Shown piece by piece: positions 1-12,059 of a stretch of DNA of 64,000 bases (positions are counted from its first letter, which is position 1; each line of letters opens with the position of its first letter). Source of the DNA: Areca catechu (lineage: Eukaryota; Streptophyta; Magnoliopsida; Arecales; Arecaceae). The translations under genes and the position numbers were made by a program. Under the pieces are notes generated by a model. It was not told where the DNA came from. It worked only from the letters and a program-made list of their open reading frames with translations, and searched no databases. The DNA lies in NCBI GenBank assembly GCA_021397845.1, contig CM038050.1:10606471-10670470 (forward strand). Reading direction: 5' to 3'.

Positions 1-84
1 GCTTGGGGGACTAGTGTTAGGTTATAACAAATTTGATATATTTGTGTTGGGTCGAATGAAATGAACATGGTTGATAGATTGATG

Positions 85-292
85 GATCAACGTCCAAGAG
101 GCATAAGGCCGATCGATGCCCAAGAGGCATAAGGCCGATCGATGCCCAAGAGGCGTAAGGCCGATCGATGTCCAAGAGGCGCTAATCCGATCGATGCCCA
201 AGAGACGCAAAGCCTATTGACGTCCAAGAGGCGCAAGGCCGATCGATGCTTAAGGGACACGGAGCAGATCGACGCCCGAGAGGAATTTATTA
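85..292 (+). repeat. 26-bp minisatellite in U3 of the family C LTR
   Basis: About eight direct units of 26 bp start near 85, 111, 137, 163, 189, 215, 241 and 267. The core is gatcgatgcccaagaggc. The last two units are diverged. The open frames across it are a by-product of the repeat. Confidence 0.85.
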
Positions 293-432
293 TTTGGGCT
301 GGCCTATGTATACAGCCGATTGATGTTTAAGGCTGATTTAATGAGTCGACTATGATGTTATATTGACTGATATGATACAGTCCGTATCGTCTACACTCTT
401 TGACCAACTTAACTGATGACGAATGTTCTGTG

Positions 433-509
433 CACGTGATGGTCCATTAACGAACTAACCGTTTATAGCTTGCTTAACTGAATTCGGTTATGATCGTACT
501 CTATAAATA
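433..509 (+). promoter_or_regulatory. LTR core promoter: G-box and TATA box
   Basis: CACGTG at 433-438 lies 69 bp (start to start) upstream of TATAAATA at 502-509. The Tat-A LTRs show exactly the same spacing. Promoter activity is inferred. Confidence 0.6.
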
Positions 510-720
510 TTGATGAGTAAGGAGCTTCCGGGAGGTAAGTGGGTTCTAGTAGCAGGAACTCTCGCAGACCCTTAATTCAATTTTCTATCAAATCTCATCT
601 GTTTAGTCCAGACCCTGTGACTGACTTGAGCATCGGAATGTCCCCCCATCGGAACCTCTCCGGTGAATGGATTTGCTTGTAGATTTGGCCGGCGATCATC
701 TCAGTGAACGAGAGCTTTCA

Positions 721-1918
721 TTAAATGAAGGAGAAGGGATAGATCTACAGGACGAAGCAATCTTCAAGCAATCTTATCGAAGTTTGAGCATCACATCGAT
801 CCGGATACAATAGATCACTTGCTGTACTAGATTGGCTTTCATCTTGGTTCTGTTCACAATAACCAGTCATGCACCAAGGCACTGCTGTTAAATTCTCCAG
901 GAAGGACAAATTAGATATGCAGACCAGGCAGGATTCTCCTCCCAAATGGGCTAATGTTAACGTTGTCCAACTGGGTCCAGAAAGCTGAGGAGCCCAAGCC
1001 TGGCATCCTGTTGGCCTAGGTCAGGCCCAACAACCAAACTAGGGTGAGACAGGTTTACTTCAGGCCATTGGGACCAGGATAGGCATACGATTGTTGCTGT
1101 GTTCAGAAGCCAGACAGCAGGTGAAGAGCAGGCCAGACGCCTAACAACAAGAGAAATACTATTTACTTCAGGTGAGAGAGAGACTAATTACTCTTTCAAG
1201 GCGGTCATCATATTTTGTCCTCCTTATTTTCCAATTAAGTTTTATCAATTGTTCTGTTTCTTCTTCTGGTTGGAGCTAGAGAAGCTTTTAGAACTTACCA
1301 CTGCGTTCCCATTCCGAGCATCTTTCTTGTTTTCTGCTACATTGACAGCATTGATATCGGGGAAGCTGATATCTTCCTGTTATAATTAATTAATTATTTA
1401 TTTGGTTTTCACAGTCCATACATTTATCACTTAGAACACTCAAGGCCAGTTCACTGTAAGACTAGCCATGTGCTGTGCGAACGAAGAAAACTGTCCGTAT
1501 GTGGTTACCAACTTTTACACTGAACCTTCCTAAATTCGAAGAACCCCGGCAAGCATCCTTCTCTTTGGATCGGATTCCACGTATCCGACCTCTCTGAGAA
1601 GTGCTTGAGATTTGTAGCAGTCAGCGCATGCCAAACTTCGGTACATTTAACCAGCAGAATACCTGGTCGTCGCTTTCAAACTCGAGCACAAGAACCAGCA
1701 AGCATCCAAGCAATTGGCTGAATGTTTAACATCAAGAGAACCAAGTAGAACAAGGCTTTCTTTCAATTGGATTAAGGTAAATAAGGACACCGATTCACAG
1801 GCACATACCCGCAAACAACAAGAGATCTATCTCGGCAACCAACAGAACATAACAAAACCAATAAGCTGCTGAGTACTGACTACAATTCTGATTATTCGAC
1901 TTATACAACAACAAAAGA
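721..1918. other. No gene seen; 3' flank of PDC
   Basis: This holds the unclear end of the family C LTR and the downstream flank of PDC. A 96-codon open frame at 1099-1389 on the plus strand has no recognisable domain and is not supported. The part next to 1918 should contain the PDC 3' UTR; I could not place its poly(A) site. Confidence 0.5.
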
Positions 1919-4277
1919 TTACTGGGGATTGGGTGGCCTGCTGTTGGCCGCTGACACCCTCGACCCCCACTCAAGGAGCTCCTTGCTGGTATCATCCTTG
2001 TGCACGATAACTTCGATGAAACACAAGCAGTCTTTCTTTGGTCCCATTGCTACATCAATTGCCTCCTTGAGCTCCTCTTCACAGTTAACCTACACGAACG
2101 CAAGCTAAAATTGATTAGTTTCAAATCAGAAACAATCTGCTATTCAAATTCTATTAGCACACAGCTAACCTTTGCAGTCCAGCATTTGCCCTCGCCATTG
2201 TGGATGGCCTCCATCATGGCAGTGTAGTTCCAGTTCTTGATAACATTGTAAGGGCCATCATGAATCTCCACCTCGATTGTATAACCCCCATTATTGATGA
2301 GGAAGATGATGCTGTTCTGCCCACAACGCAGCATCGTCGACACGTCCTGCGCTGTCACCTGAATTATTTTGTACACATACAAAAGGATTAGAATTCCAGA
2401 GTTTGATCATCATACCAGAGTTCCATCATCTCACATTCAATTAGAAGACAATACCTGGAAGCTCCCATCACCAATGCAGGCGATAACACGCTTACCCCTT
2501 GCAGCCTGGGCATACCCCAGAGTCGCCCCCACTGACCAACCAATCGATCCATACTGCATTTGGAACTCATATCTACAAGGCAACAAGCAATCCTTCTTTA
2601 TTTGCAACATAACCAAAGAAAAGTAGGAAATGGCATCGATCATTTTAAAGTTTAAAGCGAGATAATATAAGTGTACAACTGTATAGTGATTTGTGAATGG
2701 AGGAGCTTACCCACAACCCTGTGGCAATTTGAGCTTCTGGCAGTTAAACCATGAGTCCCCGGTTTCGGCGATCACGGCGGTATTTCTCGACAGCATCTTC
2801 TGGATGTGCTTGAAGAGTATATTCACCCTCAAAGGCTCCTTGGGCTTGCATTCTGGAGGCTGGCCCTCCGGCACAAAGATCCGGCAGTAGTTCTCGTAAG
2901 CGGTAGTATTCCTCTTGAGCCTCTTGGCAAGTGCTTGAAGGAAGTCCTTCATCAGAATGCATCCGAAGGCCGGCCCGTTGGCGATCACCACCCGCTCCGG
3001 CTGCACGATGATGGCCTTTTCCTTCTTGATTAGCAGCGAATACCCGACGGAGCTGTAGTCATTGAAGATGGGGCCGGCGAAGAGGTAGGCGTCCGCGGAC
3101 TCCACAATCTCCGCGCAGAAGGCGGTGCTGACGGCGCCCCAGTAGGTGCCGATGAACCTAGGGTGGTGCTCCGGCACGAGCCCCTTGGCCGAGGGCATCA
3201 CGGCCACTGGGTACCCACAAGCATCGGCCAGCTCCTCGAAGGCCTTGCCGGCCTTGGCCACCCGGATTTTGGGGCCACCCACCAAGACCGGCTTCACGGC
3301 CTTGTTCAAGAACTCCGCCGTCGCCTCCACCGCCGCCTCCAGACCCATCTGGTTGCTCAATCTGATGATTCCACCAAGCAAAAATCCATCAAAAAGAAGA
3401 AGAAGAAGAAGAAGGAAACCCTCCCAAAAATCCATATCTTCGGACAATTTAGGATCAGGAAAAAGAAGGGAAAAAAAAAAAACAGAGGAGAAATTAGGGT
3501 AGATACTCACTTGGGAGAGAGGAAAAACGGGACGGGCTCTCTGCTGAAGGTGGGGTGAGGGATGGCGGGGAGATTGCAGCCGATGCTAATGTAGACCGGC
3601 TTGCTCTCCTTGAGAGCAGTGGAGATGGCAGTGTCGATGAGTTCATGGGCGTCCTCGAGGTTATTCACCACTGCCTGTGATAGAGATCCCAAGAATCAGA
3701 AAATACTCAAATCGGCGAATGGGATCGAAACGAGAAATCTTTTACCCGATACCTGAAAGCAGGTGACGGCCTGGAAGCAGCGGTGCTCCTGGGAGAAGTC
3801 TGGGAGGCCGATGGTGTGGTGGAGAATCCGGTTGGTGCCGTAGTCGTTGGAGTTGGGACCGCCAACGATGCAGATGAGCGGGAGGTTCTCGCTGTACGCG
3901 CCGGCGATGGCGTTGAGGACGCTGAGGCCCCCGACGGTGAAGGTAACGACGCAGGCGCCGACGCCGCGGGCACGGGCATAGCCATCGGCGGCGTAGCCAG
4001 CGTTGAGCTCGTTGCAGCACCCGACGACGCGGAGGCCAGGCTCCGCGAGGAGATGGTCGAGGAGGGTGAGATTGAAATCGCCGGGCACGGAGAAGACGTC
4101 ATGGACGCCGACCTGGACGAGGCGGCGAGCCACGTGGCGGCCAAGGGTGGCCTCCGCCGGCCCGGAGGCCGGGACGGCCGGGAGGATCGGGTGGCAAGGG
4201 ATGGCCGGCGGTAGACCGACCACGCCGTTGGCCTTCGCCTCCACCGTGGCGTCGACAGATCCGACCTTGGTGTCCAT
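1919..4277 (-). CDS. PDC: Pyruvate decarboxylase, six exons, complete
   Basis: The cytosolic enzyme converts pyruvate to acetaldehyde and CO2 with thiamine diphosphate and Mg2+, the first step of ethanol fermentation under low oxygen. Coding exons read on the minus strand: 4277-3753, 3674-3511, 3361-2711, 2572-2455, 2358-2170 and 2089-1919. They join in frame to 1818 bp, or 605 aa, the usual plant length. All five introns are GT-AG. Seen in the protein: the cofactor-activating Glu90 in CCNELNAG, the His pair 153-154 in ILHHTIG, and the ThDP/Mg motif from GDGSFQ (481-486) to NNGGYT (508-513). The C-terminus is the plant-typical NSRPPNPQ. I chose the ATG at 4277 because MDTKVGS fits family N-termini; an in-frame ATG at 4322 would add 15 residues. 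Exon 1 is GC-rich, as in many monocot genes. Intron 2 carries a purine tract in the plus strand. No break was seen. Confidence 0.96.
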
Positions 4278-4371
4278 TATAAGAGGCACTACGGGGAAGA
4301 AACAGAGCCCGGACAGAGCCAAACTACTTGCGTTCCACTTTGACGCGAGTTGTTTTGGGGGTTGGAATGGG

Positions 4372-4382
4372 CTCTATTTATT
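4372..4382 (-). promoter_or_regulatory. Possible TATA box of PDC
   Basis: On the minus strand this reads AATAAATAGAG, 95-105 bp upstream of the chosen ATG, a plausible place for a TATA box with a short 5' UTR. The transcription start was not determined. Confidence 0.45.
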
Positions 4383-4384
4383 AG

Positions 4385-5550
4385 AAGAAAGGGAAATTAT
4401 TTAATCAATTAAGCCCGTAGTTAACAGCGGTGAAAACCCGGGGGCGGAATTGAGGGGAAAACCATCGAGCAGTATTGACCAATGGGTTCCGGAAAGACCT
4501 GGATTCCGGGTTCTCGATCGTGGATCGTGACCGACCGAGGCATCATGACCGTCCGATTGGTAGATTTTTTTTTGTGTGTGTGTATGATTGATCTTGGCGA
4601 GGCAAAGTTACTTCAATACCCCGCCTCAACGTGTTTATTTAATTAGACTCAGTAGGCCGGCTTGTGATTGGGCTGGGCTCTGATTGAAGTTCCCCATATT
4701 ATTTTTTAAAAATTTTTATGTAAAACGGTGTATGTATACATATCTAATAATAATACTGAAACAATTTTGAAGGACTGTAATGTCCCGCAGAAAAGGATAT
4801 AAAAGGGAAACCGAAGAACCTCCTAAATATAGTGATAAATATAGTGATGATGGTAGCAAATTTTTCTTTTAAAAAAAAATGTACTCAGAAGGATATGCAT
4901 GATATAAGAAAAACTGTCCAGATATGAAAATTGATGAAAAGTAAAGACGGTACCTCCCGTAGCCACTAACTAGAGATCCAGATCCCGGATAATAAAATTA
5001 GCTCATGTAATGTCGTTGATGATGCTACCATCAAAATTAATCGTGACAAATTCTGAAAGTTCTTCATAATTGGTAAGAAAAATCTGAGCGGCGATTAAGC
5101 GAAAACAGTAGCGGCGTTTGCATGTTAATCGCGGGCATAATTCCAGCGGCGTCCCCTGGTTTTGTCGTGTGTGGTCTTCTCCTTTTTATTGGAGGGTTAA
5201 AGGAGACTGCCACGCTGGTCTCGTCCTTGTCGTCTCGCTCAACGCTGGTCTCTCCCCACTTCCTTTTCCTTATCAAAAAAGGATGCTGCTAGAACAGCCA
5301 CGTGCCCTTTAGGTGTGCAGAGACTTCTAGGAAGCCAAGGCTTGAACAAAACGAATATTTGCACCAAAGAACCAAAACCAATATTCCCGAATACCGTCTC
5401 CCATCGAAGCCGGAATTTGCTATATACATAAAAACAGGTTGTATCTTTCACGCAAACGAATGATTGCCTTTTTTTTTTTTTTTTTTTAATTTTATGATAA
5501 TAACCATTGACATAAAGATTATACATATAAAAATATTACAATATTAGATG
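4385..5550. other. Intergenic spacer upstream of PDC
   Basis: No supported gene. It contains the distal PDC promoter, a short GT run near 4572 and a T-run near 5470. It ends at the target duplication of Tat-A. Confidence 0.6.
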
Positions 5551-5799
5551 CTATCTACTGGGATATGATAAAATTGATCTGTTTGTATTAGCCTATCAAA
5601 AGTCTAAAATTGAAATTGGTCTACGCTCAAAAGGTATCAAACCGATCAATACTTGAAAGGTATAAATATGATCGGTATGTAATTCGTCAACATTCAAGAG
5701 GTGCGATGCCGTTTAATAATCAACGGACAAAATCGGTCAATTTTCAGGTAATCGATAGATTTATTTAAGAATGGAACTTGGTAATAATTATGTATTGCT

Positions 5800-6035
5800 G
5801 AAGATGACCAACTTTGGGAGAAACGATCAACTCTGAAGGAGACGACCAGTTTTGGAAGAGACGATCAAGTCTGAAGGAGACGACTAACTTTGGCAGAGAT
5901 GATCAAGTCTGAAGAAGACGACCAACTTTGGGAGAGACAATCAACTCCGAAGGAGATGACCAACTTTGGGAGACAATCAACTCTGAAGGAGACGACCAAT
6001 TTTGGGAGAGACGATCAACTTCGACGAAGCCGATC
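5800..6035 (+). repeat. 38-bp minisatellite in U3 of the Tat-A LTR
   Basis: About six direct units with the core gacgaccaactttgggagag followed by a gatcaactctgaag half. The matching array in the 3' LTR at about 16271-16425 has about four units. Confidence 0.85.
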
Positions 6036-6096
6036 AACTTTGAAGAAGTTGATCATTTAGAAGAGAAGATTGGTTAATTACGAACGACTCTGATTG

Positions 6097-6255
6097 CACG
6101 TGTTTACACTCTGGATTAACCGTTTTACATATAGATGCCAGCTGTGAGCGGTTAATTCCTTACGACCAACTTTGGTTACACGTGTTTACACTCTAGATTA
6201 ATCGTTTTACAGCTGGATGCCAGCTGTAAGCGGTTAACTCTTTAACCTATAAATA
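6097..6255 (+). promoter_or_regulatory. Tat-A LTR promoter: duplicated G-box and TATA box
   Basis: CACGTG occurs at 6097-6102 and 6179-6184 inside an approximately 82-bp direct duplication. TATAAATA is at 6248-6255, 69 bp from the start of the second G-box. The 3' LTR keeps all three elements at 16494, 16576 and 16645. G-boxes are bound by bZIP/bHLH factors in plants; use by this LTR is inferred. Confidence 0.6.
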
Positions 6256-6479
6256 CCCAGGATTGTAATGGTGGGGGAACTTTTGGCAATTCATATTTTT
6301 CAAACGCTTTCCATCTAGTCTTTTTCAGATCGCATCTGTTCTTGTCCAGGCGCTACTAACAAGCTTGATAGTTACTTTAACACCCAAATATTCCAACAGA
6401 TTTATTGAGAGCTAGATCAAGTTAGCTTGACCCGTTCCTCTGTTATTTCAAGCTTGCCATAATTTGTTTGGACACAACA

Positions 6480-6500
6480 GATTGGCGTGCCAGGTAGGGG
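6480..6500 (+). other. Primer binding site of Tat-A
   Basis: gattggcgtgccaggtaggg directly follows the 5' LTR. The same start occurs after the Tat-B1 5' LTR. I did not identify the priming tRNA. Confidence 0.75.
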
Positions 6501-6539
6501 CTTCTTTGTAAAAGAGTTCTAAAAAATTTGGAAGGAAGC

Positions 6540-8125
6540 ATGGTGAAAGGTAGGAAGAAGAATCTGCCTACAGAAGATGCTCCTAATTCTTCAAAAGAAA
6601 CCGATCTTGTTCTTGACAACCAAGGAAAAAATCTTGTTCTGGATAGTAAAGCAATGGATCCTGTTCCTGATGAAAGAAAAAATGACCTTACTCTAGAAAA
6701 AAGGGTGGAAGTTTCTCCTGCAGGGCACTTTGATCAAGAAAGTTGAATACTCTGTTTGACATGGTTGAAGTGCTCACCACAGCAATGCAAAATCTTCAAG
6801 AAATGGCTATGAAAGACTCGATGCAGCACGCTGTATCAAGAACCAGCCGGCAACCGTCACTCCAGGTAAGTAAACATCTCAGCCCTAGAAGACGTTCTTC
6901 TTATCAATGTTCTTCAGGTCGACAATCTCCTATAAGACATCATCACCGATCTCATCATCGCTCCAAGAAGCAAAACAAAGGGAAACGTCCACGATCTCGA
7001 TCAACCTCATCTGGGGAATCAACCCCTGACAGTATCTAAGCTCAACACCTTGAAAGAGACAGAAATTTTGATAGAAAATTCAAGAAGTTGGAGTTGCAGG
7101 TTGCCAAAGTTTTGGAGCAAAGGAGAACAGAAGACGTTGCCCCAAGTTATAATATTCTACCCCCTTTTTCCAAGAAGATTATGGATGAAAAGATCCCACA
7201 TCATTTCAAAGTACCGCTGATCGAATTATACGATGGGTTGTATGATCCTTTAGACCATTTGGGTAGCTTTAAAACTCATATGCTAATTCAAGGAGCGTCA
7301 GACGCATTACATTGTCTTGCCTTTCCTGCAACCTTGAAGAAGTCAGCCAGAATATGGTATTCTAGTTTGCAGCCGGACGCCATCCACTCATTTGGTCAAC
7401 TAGAAAAATTGTTCGTCTCTCATTTCGGGACAAGCAGGAAAATGCCTAGAAATTCTGATGGCTTATTCTTTATTCAACAATCGGAAGGAGAATCTTTGAA
7501 GGACTATATCAAGAGGTTCAATTCTGCCACGTTGGAGATACCTGATCTCAATGAATATGTGGCGATGTCTGCTACGAAGAAAGGCTTGCGAGCCTCTAGA
7601 TTTACATTTTCTTTGGATAAGAAATTTCCGACCAATTATTCAGAATTACTAGCCCGTGCCCAAAAGTATGCCCAGGCCGAAGAACAGGCGTTGAGTCGGC
7701 GACAGGTAGAGAAAAAATTAATACCAAATAAGAAGAGAACTAAAGAGGATGAATTTAGATTTCTTGGGGTCCCATCTATTCAACGGCTAGATCAGAGGCC
7801 AAGAGAGTTGATCGGTAGAAACTATGTTAACCGATTCAACACATATACTCCATTGACTCATCCAAGAGAACAGATTTTAATGGAGATAGAGAAAGAAAAC
7901 TTCTTACAAAGACCAAGACCAATGAGTGCTCCACCAGCTGTGCGAAATAAAGCCAAATATTGTCGCTACCACCGGGATCATGGCCATACGACAGAAGAAT
8001 GCATTCAACTGCGAGATGAAATTGAAGCCCTGATCAAACAAGGTTATTTGGCCAAATACATCCGAAGTAAAAATCAGAACCGACCAATTGAAACGGCAAT
8101 ACCAAGGCCAGCTATTCCAGGATGA
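6540..8125 (+). pseudogene. Tat-A gag (capsid/nucleocapsid), broken
   Basis: Gag packages element RNA into cytoplasmic particles. A first frame starts at 6540 (in-frame ATG at 6528) and stops at 6746. A second frame from 6743 is rich in Ser, Arg and His and stops at 7039. The main frame, 7088-8125 (345 aa), carries the retrotransposon gag domain, recognisable by YDGLYDPLDHL and by ARIWYSSLQPDAIHSF. Near its end is a Cys-His knuckle, CRYHRDHGHTTEEC. It has at least two breaks in the N-terminal part, while the capsid core is open. The 5' start is uncertain. Confidence 0.85.
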
Positions 8126-8282
8126 TCACTGACGGGACAGAGCTCCCAAATCAGCAACCAACTGATGGGTCGGTTGGGATGATTTGCCATGCATGTTTTG
8201 AAGAGGATCGGAGTCCCAAGAGGTTTCAAGGGAGTATTATTTTTTCTGATAAAGATTTACAAGGTGTTCGAACGCCTCATAA

Positions 8283-8693
8283 TGACCTGTTGTAATTTCT
8301 GCTGTTATTGCAAACTATGATGTACATCGGATTCTAGTTGATAATGGAAGTTCCACGGAGGCCTTGCTTTATGATGCATTTGTCAAAATTAACTTACCAA
8401 TTAATAAGTTATGAAGAATTAATACACCGCTTACTGGATTCGGCGGAAATCCCGTAGGGGTAGAAGGAGAGATCATCCTTCCTATAACTCTTAGGACGGA
8501 ACCAAGACAAAGAACCTACCTTCTTTCCTTTATGGTTGTTCAAATTCCTTCTGCTTACAATGCCATTTTGGGGAGACCTGCTTTGAATAAATTTCAAGCC
8601 GATGTGTCTACATACCACTTTTTGATGAAATTCCCAACTCCGAGTGGAATTGAAATAGTGAGGGGAATCAACAAATGGCTCGACAATGCCTAA
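8283..8693 (+). pseudogene. Tat-A aspartic protease remnant
   Basis: Joined across stops and shifts, the reading contains VDNGSSTEALLYDAF (active-site region) and LGRPALN (the flap/second motif region). The expected D-S/T-G triad appears as DNG here. There are stops at both ends of the domain. The protease would cut Gag-Pol. Confidence 0.75.
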
Positions 8694-8839
8694 CAATCCA
8701 GAATCAGCAATCAGCTATCAAACCAAATTCTGAACAATTAGATCCACGTGATCCGAATGATGAAGTTAGTATATCAATGGAGAAAACCATTCATATTCCT
8801 TTAACAAAAGATGATCCTACCAAAATGGTTTAGATCGGA

Positions 8840-11013
8840 AGTTTACTTGCTGGAGATCAAAGGGAGAAGTTGATTAACTTTTTGCAGGCAAATGCTGACA
8901 TATTTGCATGGAAAGCCACTGACATGTTGGGGATTCCTATTGAAGTGATCAAGCATGAACTTAAGGTTGATCCGTTCATTAGGCCTGTTCGGCAAAAGAA
9001 ACAAAATTTTGTCCCAGAAAGATAAAGTGTTATTAATGAAGAAGTCACCAAACTGCTCGATGCTGGATTCATTAGAGAAGTTCATTATCCTGATTGGCTT
9101 GCTAACATAGTGATGGTCAGGAAAGCAAATGGAAAATGGAGGATATGCATAGATTATACCGACCTTAATAAGGCATGCCCAAAAGATAGTTTTCCTTTAC
9201 CGAAGATTGATCAGTTGGTTGATGCAACAGCTGGACATAAATTCTTAAGTTTCATGGATGCTTTTTTCTGGGTACAATCAGATACGAATGAATCCAGAAG
9301 ATGAAGAAAAAACATCTTTTGTTACAGATAAAGGGATATATTGTTATAAAGTGATGCCGTTTGGTCTCAAAAATGCCGGGGCCACTTATCAGAGGTTAGT
9401 AAACAAAATCTTTAAAGATCAAATTAGGAAGACTATGGAGATATATGTTGATGATATGATTATCAAGAGCAATCAGTCTGATGACCACATTAGAGATTTA
9501 CAGATAGCCTTTGATATTTTGCACCTGAATCATATGAAGTTAAATCCGACCAAATATATTTTTGGTGTGACTTCTGGAAAATTCCTGGGATTCATAGTTA
9601 CACAACGAGGAATTGAAGCCAATTTAGAAAAAATCCAGGCTATCTTGAATATGAGAGAACCAGCTAATAAAAAGGAGATTCAACAGTTTACCGGACGGAT
9701 CATTTTATTAAGTCGATTTATTTCTCGTTCAGCTGAGAGATGCTTGCCTTTCTTTAAGGCTTTACGGCAAACCAAAGAGTTCAATTGGTCGGATAATTAT
9801 CGAACAGCATTTGAAGAACTGAAGAAATATTTGGTGAACCTAATCATACTATCTAAATCTCAAAAAGGCGAAGATCTATACCTTTATTTGGCTACATCAG
9901 ATGAAGCAGTTAGTTCTGTATTGGTCAGAAAGGATTCTGGCGGATTGTATAAGCCCATCTATTACATCAGCAAAGTTCTTCATGATGCAGAAACTAGATA
10001 TCCAAAACTTCAAAAGATCATATACACTTTGGTAATATCAGCTAAGCGACTCAGGCCATATTTCCAGTCTCATCGTATCATTGTATTGATTGATCAGCCC
10101 TTAAGGACTGTCCTACAATGCCCTGATACTTCTGGTCGAATGGCAAAATGGACAGTTAAACTGAGTAAACATGACATCATTTATCAGTCTAGGTCTGCAA
10201 TGAAAGTCCAAGTATTGGCTGACTTTATAGTCGAATATACTTGGAGGGACAATGAATCATCTGTTGAAATAGAAATGATCGATGCACCCTGGGTATTACA
10301 TGTAGATGGGGCATCCAACTCTTCTAGCTACGGAGTGGGGTTAATCTTATCTAGCCCCCATGGGGATGCCATAGAGTATGCACTCCGGTTTTCTTTCAAA
10401 GCTTCTAATAATCAAGCCGAATATGAAGCCCTTTTAGCGGGTTTGAAAATTGTAAAAGAGGTAAATGTCAGAAGATTGAAGGTATTGTCTGATTCACAGC
10501 TAGTTGTCAATCAGGTGAAAGGGGACTTTGAGGTTCATGACGCCACTTTGAGTTTATATTTGAAGAAAGTCAAAGAACTGGGGATTTCGTTCGATTCATG
10601 GGATATCAATCACATCCCTAGAATCGAAAATTCTCGAGCCGATGCATTATCCAGATTAGCTACTTTTACACCTGAACAAATGGGTCAGATCTTTGTGGAA
10701 TACTTGGAAATTCCGAGTATCTCGGCAACTGAAAAAGAAAAAGTTCTTCAAATAGAACCAAAAATGAATTGGATGGATCTGATAGTCAAGTACCTGACTG
10801 AAGGAATATTGTCTAAAAATGATATAGAAGCCAAGCAGATTAGAAAATGGGCTGCTCAATATGTCATCTTGGATGGTTTATTATACAAAAAATCATTTAC
10901 TCAGCCATTGTTGAAATGTCTGTCTCCTTCAGATGCTGATTATGCCCTTAGGGAAGTACATGAGGGGATATATGGTGATCATTTGGGAGGAAAGTCTTTA
11001 GCCTATAAAACAT
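8840..11013 (+). pseudogene. Tat-A reverse transcriptase with two RNase H domains, frameshifted
   Basis: The RT begins in one frame (WRICIDYTDLNKACPKD near 9135-9185). An extra base near 9265-9275 shifts it into the long frame 9258-11015. The catalytic YVDD box is at 9444-9455. A gypsy-type RNase H follows (about 9870-10110, with YYISKVLHDAETRYPKLQ). The archaeal-type RNase H (about 10290-10650) has the four acidic sites HVDGAS, NNQAEYEALL, SDSQLV and ADALSRLA. The dual RNase H supports Tat membership. Apart from the frameshift, the enzyme core is well kept. Confidence 0.9.
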
Positions 11014-11999
11014 AAGGCAAGATTACTATTGGTCGACTATGCAAAAGGATGCTACAAATTTTGTAAGAAGATGTGATTCTTGTCAAAGATATGCAAATAT
11101 CCAAAGACATCCTGCTATCCAGTTGACACAGTTAATAGCTCCTTGGCCATTTACTCAGTGGGGAATGGATATACTTGGTCCATTTCCTCCAGCTTCTGGG
11201 CAACGAAAATTTTTGATTATTGCCATTGATTATTTTATCAAATGGGTAGAAGCGAATCTCTGGCTTTAATCACTGAAGCAAAAGTTGAAATATTTGTCAA
11301 AAATTCCATTATATACAGATTTGGAATCCCTCATGCGATTATTACGGATAATGGAAGACAGTTTGATAATCAGAAGTTTAAAGATTTCTGTACTCAGTAT
11401 GGAATTCTTCATAAATTGATATCTATCGGACATCCTCAAGCTAATGGAGAACGGAGGTAACCAATCGGACGATTCTCTATGGATTAAAAACCCGGCTAAA
11501 TGAAACCAAAGGATCTTGGGTTGATGAACTTAATTATGTTTTATGGACTTATCGAACAACTTCTCAATCAACAACGGGTGAATCTCTGTTTAATCTAGCT
11601 TATGGAAGTGAAGCTATGTTACCTATGGAAATTGTTCTTCAGTCTAGAAGAACTGATAGTTTTACAGAATCTGATAATGATAATTGGAGGAGATTGGATC
11701 TTGATTTGATTGAAAATTCTAGGTTGCAAGCACAACTGAAGATGGCTGCTTACCGACAAAGGGTGGCGCGGTATTATAATTCAAGAGTAAAGGCTTGAAT
11801 CTTTCAGATTGGGGACTTCGTTCTGCGCTGAACAACTATATCCCGACCAACTGAACAGAGCAAACTTGCTCCAAATTTGGAAGGTCCTTATCGTATCACT
11901 GAAGTTGTACAGTCAGGGACCTATTGACTTGAAAGTCTGGATGGTTATCCTTTAGCAAGACCATGGAATGTGAAAAATCTACGCAAATATCATCAATAA
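11014..11999 (+). pseudogene. Tat-A integrase, frameshifted
   Basis: The H2C2 zinc site starts upstream (EVHEGIYGDHLGG) and continues after a frameshift near 11010 with VRRCDSCQRYA. The core shows the first Asp in WGMDILGPFP and the second in IITDNGRQFDN. The Glu region after HPQANG is damaged by another shift near 11450. A further shift lies near 11250. The C-terminal part (MAAYRQRVARYYNS) runs on through stops to NLRKYHQ and a stop at 11997-11999. Confidence 0.85.
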
Positions 12000-12059
12000 A
12001 GGCAGTTTCTTTTTATTTCTTCTATTATATGAAGGAGGTATTTTATTTTCTGTTATTCT

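Larger units (their letters stand above)
15..720 (+). repeat. 3' LTR of a Tat-like retrotransposon cut by the window edge (family C)
   Basis: Bases 1-14 (gcttgggggactag) match the polypurine tract and spacer that precede the 3' LTR of Tat-A at 16011-16024, and the next bases start TGTTAGG where Tat-A starts TGTTGGG. The LTR therefore begins at 15 and its body lies left of the window. It has a U3 minisatellite (85-292), a G-box (433-438), a TATA box (502-509) and a U5 motif, tgacttgagcatcgg (622-636), that also occurs in family B LTRs. The right end is not sharp; about 720 is a guess based on a terminal CA. The target duplication cannot be checked. Confidence 0.7.
5556..6479 (+). repeat. 5' LTR of Tat-A
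   Basis: It matches 16025-16877 end to end, apart from the minisatellite copy number (about six 38-bp units here, four in the 3' LTR), which explains most of the 71-bp length difference. It ends in ..cacaaca just before the PBS. Confidence 0.93.

Noticed and set aside
1099..1389. Possible small gene of 96 codons
   Set aside because: No domain, no clear promoter, and ordinary composition for a chance frame in the PDC 3' flank.
2707..3510. PDC as an intronless 267-codon frame starting at 3510
   Set aside because: The first 50 codons are intron 2 (a Leu-rich readout of a purine tract); splice sites at 3510 and 3363 restore the family sequence.
3783..4404. Open frames of 143 and 133 codons on the plus strand opposite PDC exon 1
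   Set aside because: Shadows of the GC-rich exon 1; no independent domain or start context.
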